From NCBI GenBank assembly GCA_938083405.1, contig CALKCV010000534.1:1-6502 (forward strand): a DNA stretch of 6,502 bases, written 5' to 3'. The translations under genes and the position numbers were made by a program. The notes beneath the pieces are model-generated. The model was not told the DNA's origin. It searched no databases and was given only the letters and a program-made list of their open reading frames with translations. The DNA comes from an uncultured Microcoleaceae cyanobacterium (GTDB lineage Bacteria; Cyanobacteriota; Cyanobacteriia; Cyanobacteriales; Microcoleaceae). Numbering within the stretch: position 1 is the first letter of the stretch; each line of letters starts with the position of its first letter. Positions 5,636 through 6,502 of the stretch are shown piece after piece.

Positions 5636-6292
5636 ATGATAGATATTACTATTTACATAGAAGGGGTGCAAGGTGGGGAATCAAAAAATAATGCGGCATT
5701 AACTGTTGATAATTCCGCTGTTTTTCGCGAAAGTTTTTATAAGTTATTTTCTCAGCAGCTATCCCCTACAAAATTCAATCTGATTATTCAACCTTTTGGC
5801 AGCGTAAGCAGGGCAATAAAAATGCTAGGGCATATAGAAGAAGAGGGAACTAATGCTGTTATCTTAATCGATTTGGATGCACCTAAAGAACAAAGAGAAG
5901 AAAGACTAAAACATTATAATCCGTTCGAGACGACCAAAATTTTTTTTATGATTCAAGAAATGGAAGCATGGATTATTTCCCAAGTTGACAAAATAGAAGA
6001 ATTGGGAATCAATGAAGGGTTGAGACGGAAAAGAGCTAATGAAGCAATCGATAATAATTCTTTAATTAAAAATAAACATCCCGAGGAAATTAGCAAACCA
6101 AGCGAAAAGCTTGACACAATTTTAAGGCAATATTTTGATGTTGTAAAAATCAGAGGCGGTAAAGAAAAACTCAAAGGTAAAAGATACTTAAAGGCTAAAG
6201 ATGGCTCTAAATTAATAGGATTGTTAGAGTTACAATTTTTGATGGAAGATTTTGATGAGGTAAGGCGGTTAATGGAGCGCATTCAGGGGTAA
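5636..6292 (+). CDS. DUF4276 family protein, predicted TOPRIM-like nuclease partner of the ATPase
   Basis: The 218-residue protein fits DUF4276, a family with a predicted TOPRIM-like metal-binding fold. The N-terminal strand ends in IYIEG with E9 as the expected TOPRIM glutamate. VILIDLDA (75-82) gives the D79-x-D81 acidic pair. IQEMEAW (106-112) matches the diagnostic MEAW motif with E110. The C-terminal part has the usual P-S-E-K-L helix (about 154-158), then a basic stretch with Y-L-K-A-K-D-G-S-K-L and a GLLELQFL helix. After IYIEG comes VQGGESKNN, a looser version of the gene family's N-terminal loop, and FRESFYKLF follows. No signal peptide or membrane segment is seen. It starts 24 bases after the ATPase stop, so both are very likely translated from one mRNA, and the pairing itself supports a shared role. 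By analogy with ATPase/TOPRIM systems such as PARIS, it may be the effector cutting nucleic acid when released or activated. That is inference; no Shine-Dalgarno is clear. Confidence 0.85.
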   Translation: MIDITIYIEGVQGGESKNNAALTVDNSAVFRESFYKLFSQQLSPTKFNLIIQPFGSVSRAIKMLGHIEEEGTNAVILIDLDAPKEQREERLKHYNPFETTKIFFMIQEMEAWIISQVDKIEELGINEGLRRKRANEAIDNNSLIKNKHPEEISKPSEKLDTILRQYFDVVKIRGGKEKLKGKRYLKAKDGSKLIGLLELQFLMEDFDEVRRLMERIQG

Positions 6293-6308
6293 AAAAGTGG
6301 AATTTTGT

Positions 6309-6325
6309 TGGTGGCGATCGCTACT
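6309..6325. repeat. Right copy of the 17-base direct repeat flanking the ATPase/DUF4276 pair
   Basis: TGGTGGCGATCGCTACT lies 16 bases after the DUF4276 stop codon and matches 4322-4338 in 16 of 17 positions. The bases after it (CGTAAAAACTCAAC) also loosely resemble those after the left copy (GCCTGTAAATCCAAC). TTGGTGG (6308-6314) has its reverse complement CCACCAA at 6342-6348, a 7-bp inverted repeat with a 27-base loop and no T tract. Confidence 0.45.
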
Positions 6326-6465
6326 CGTAAAAACTCAACTACCACCAAAACCGGCATTGATATTTGCAACCCAAATTCGGATCGCTTATCATATTTTCCT
6401 TTTTTTGTCAACCAGTCCGTTTGAGCCTCCCACAAAAATAAATCGCGAACAGCCGATTTTTGACG

Positions 6466-6495
6466 AAAACTTCAAGGCAGTTTTGAGGTTTTTTT
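6466..6495 (+). terminator. Weak terminator-like hairpin near the right edge
   Basis: AAAACTTCAA (6466-6475) can pair with TTGAGGTTTT (6483-6492), with one G-U pair and a 7-base loop, followed by a run of T up to 6495. The stem has only two G-C pairs, so it is weak. It lies 174 bases after the DUF4276 stop and could end that transcript, or work in either direction because A residues precede it. Confidence 0.35.
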
Positions 6496-6502
6496 ACGGT
6501 TT

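Noticed and set aside
5953..6282. Minus-strand open frame of 109 codons within the DUF4276 gene
   Set aside because: It is antisense to a gene with clear conserved motifs, and its Ser/Leu/Ile-rich composition is typical of a mirrored Lys/Glu-rich frame.
6384..6411. Minus-strand TTGACA followed by TATGAT as a promoter
   Set aside because: The boxes are only about 12 bases apart, and at normal 17-base spacing the -10 would be TAAGCG, which is poor. The only ORF it could serve is 17 codons long.

Overview
The window looks like a piece of a cyanobacterial chromosome. The octamer GCGATCGC (HIP1) occurs nine times in 6.5 kb, at 813, 851, 1428, 1656, 2262, 3063, 4327, 5493 and 6314. The spacers carry AGAAAC/GTTTCT palindromes, A-rich ATCAAAAATT-type repeats and a CCCCC/GGGGG hairpin, all of which I associate with cyanobacteria, especially filamentous ones. 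A clear uroporphyrinogen decarboxylase gene (hemE) supports ordinary chromosomal context. I cannot name the genus.

Layout. (1) 1-312, minus strand: the N-terminal part of an EF-hand protein that continues off the left edge; its opening resembles the calcium-sensing region of cyanobacterial NOX5-like NADPH oxidases. (2) 313-739: a 427-base divergent spacer with small palindromes and repeats, and no gene I can support. (3) 740-2069, plus: a DUF429 predicted RNase H-fold protein, then a 186-residue coiled-coil protein of unknown function. (4) 2120-3184, plus: hemE, tetrapyrrole synthesis, followed by a perfect 12-bp inverted repeat. (5) 3261-4274, plus: an extended-SDR NAD(P)-dependent epimerase/dehydratase-like protein, closed by a convincing hairpin-plus-T-tract terminator. 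(6) 4385-6292, plus: a compact two-gene unit of an SMC/RecF-like AAA ATPase and a DUF4276 (TOPRIM-like) protein, 24 bases apart. (7) 6293-6502: non-coding as far as can be seen, with a weak terminator-like hairpin near the right edge.

How the genes work together. hemE is housekeeping, and the genes around it probably share strand rather than pathway. The functional unit that stands out is the ATPase/DUF4276 pair. Its architecture, an ABC-type ATPase sensor or motor next to a predicted metal-dependent TOPRIM nuclease, parallels two-gene OLD-like anti-phage systems such as PARIS, but the nuclease family differs. The pair has a terminator upstream and is bracketed by two near-identical 17-base direct repeats (4322-4338 and 6309-6325, 16/17 identical), compatible with a discrete insertable cassette. 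A defence role is inference; nothing in the window proves it.
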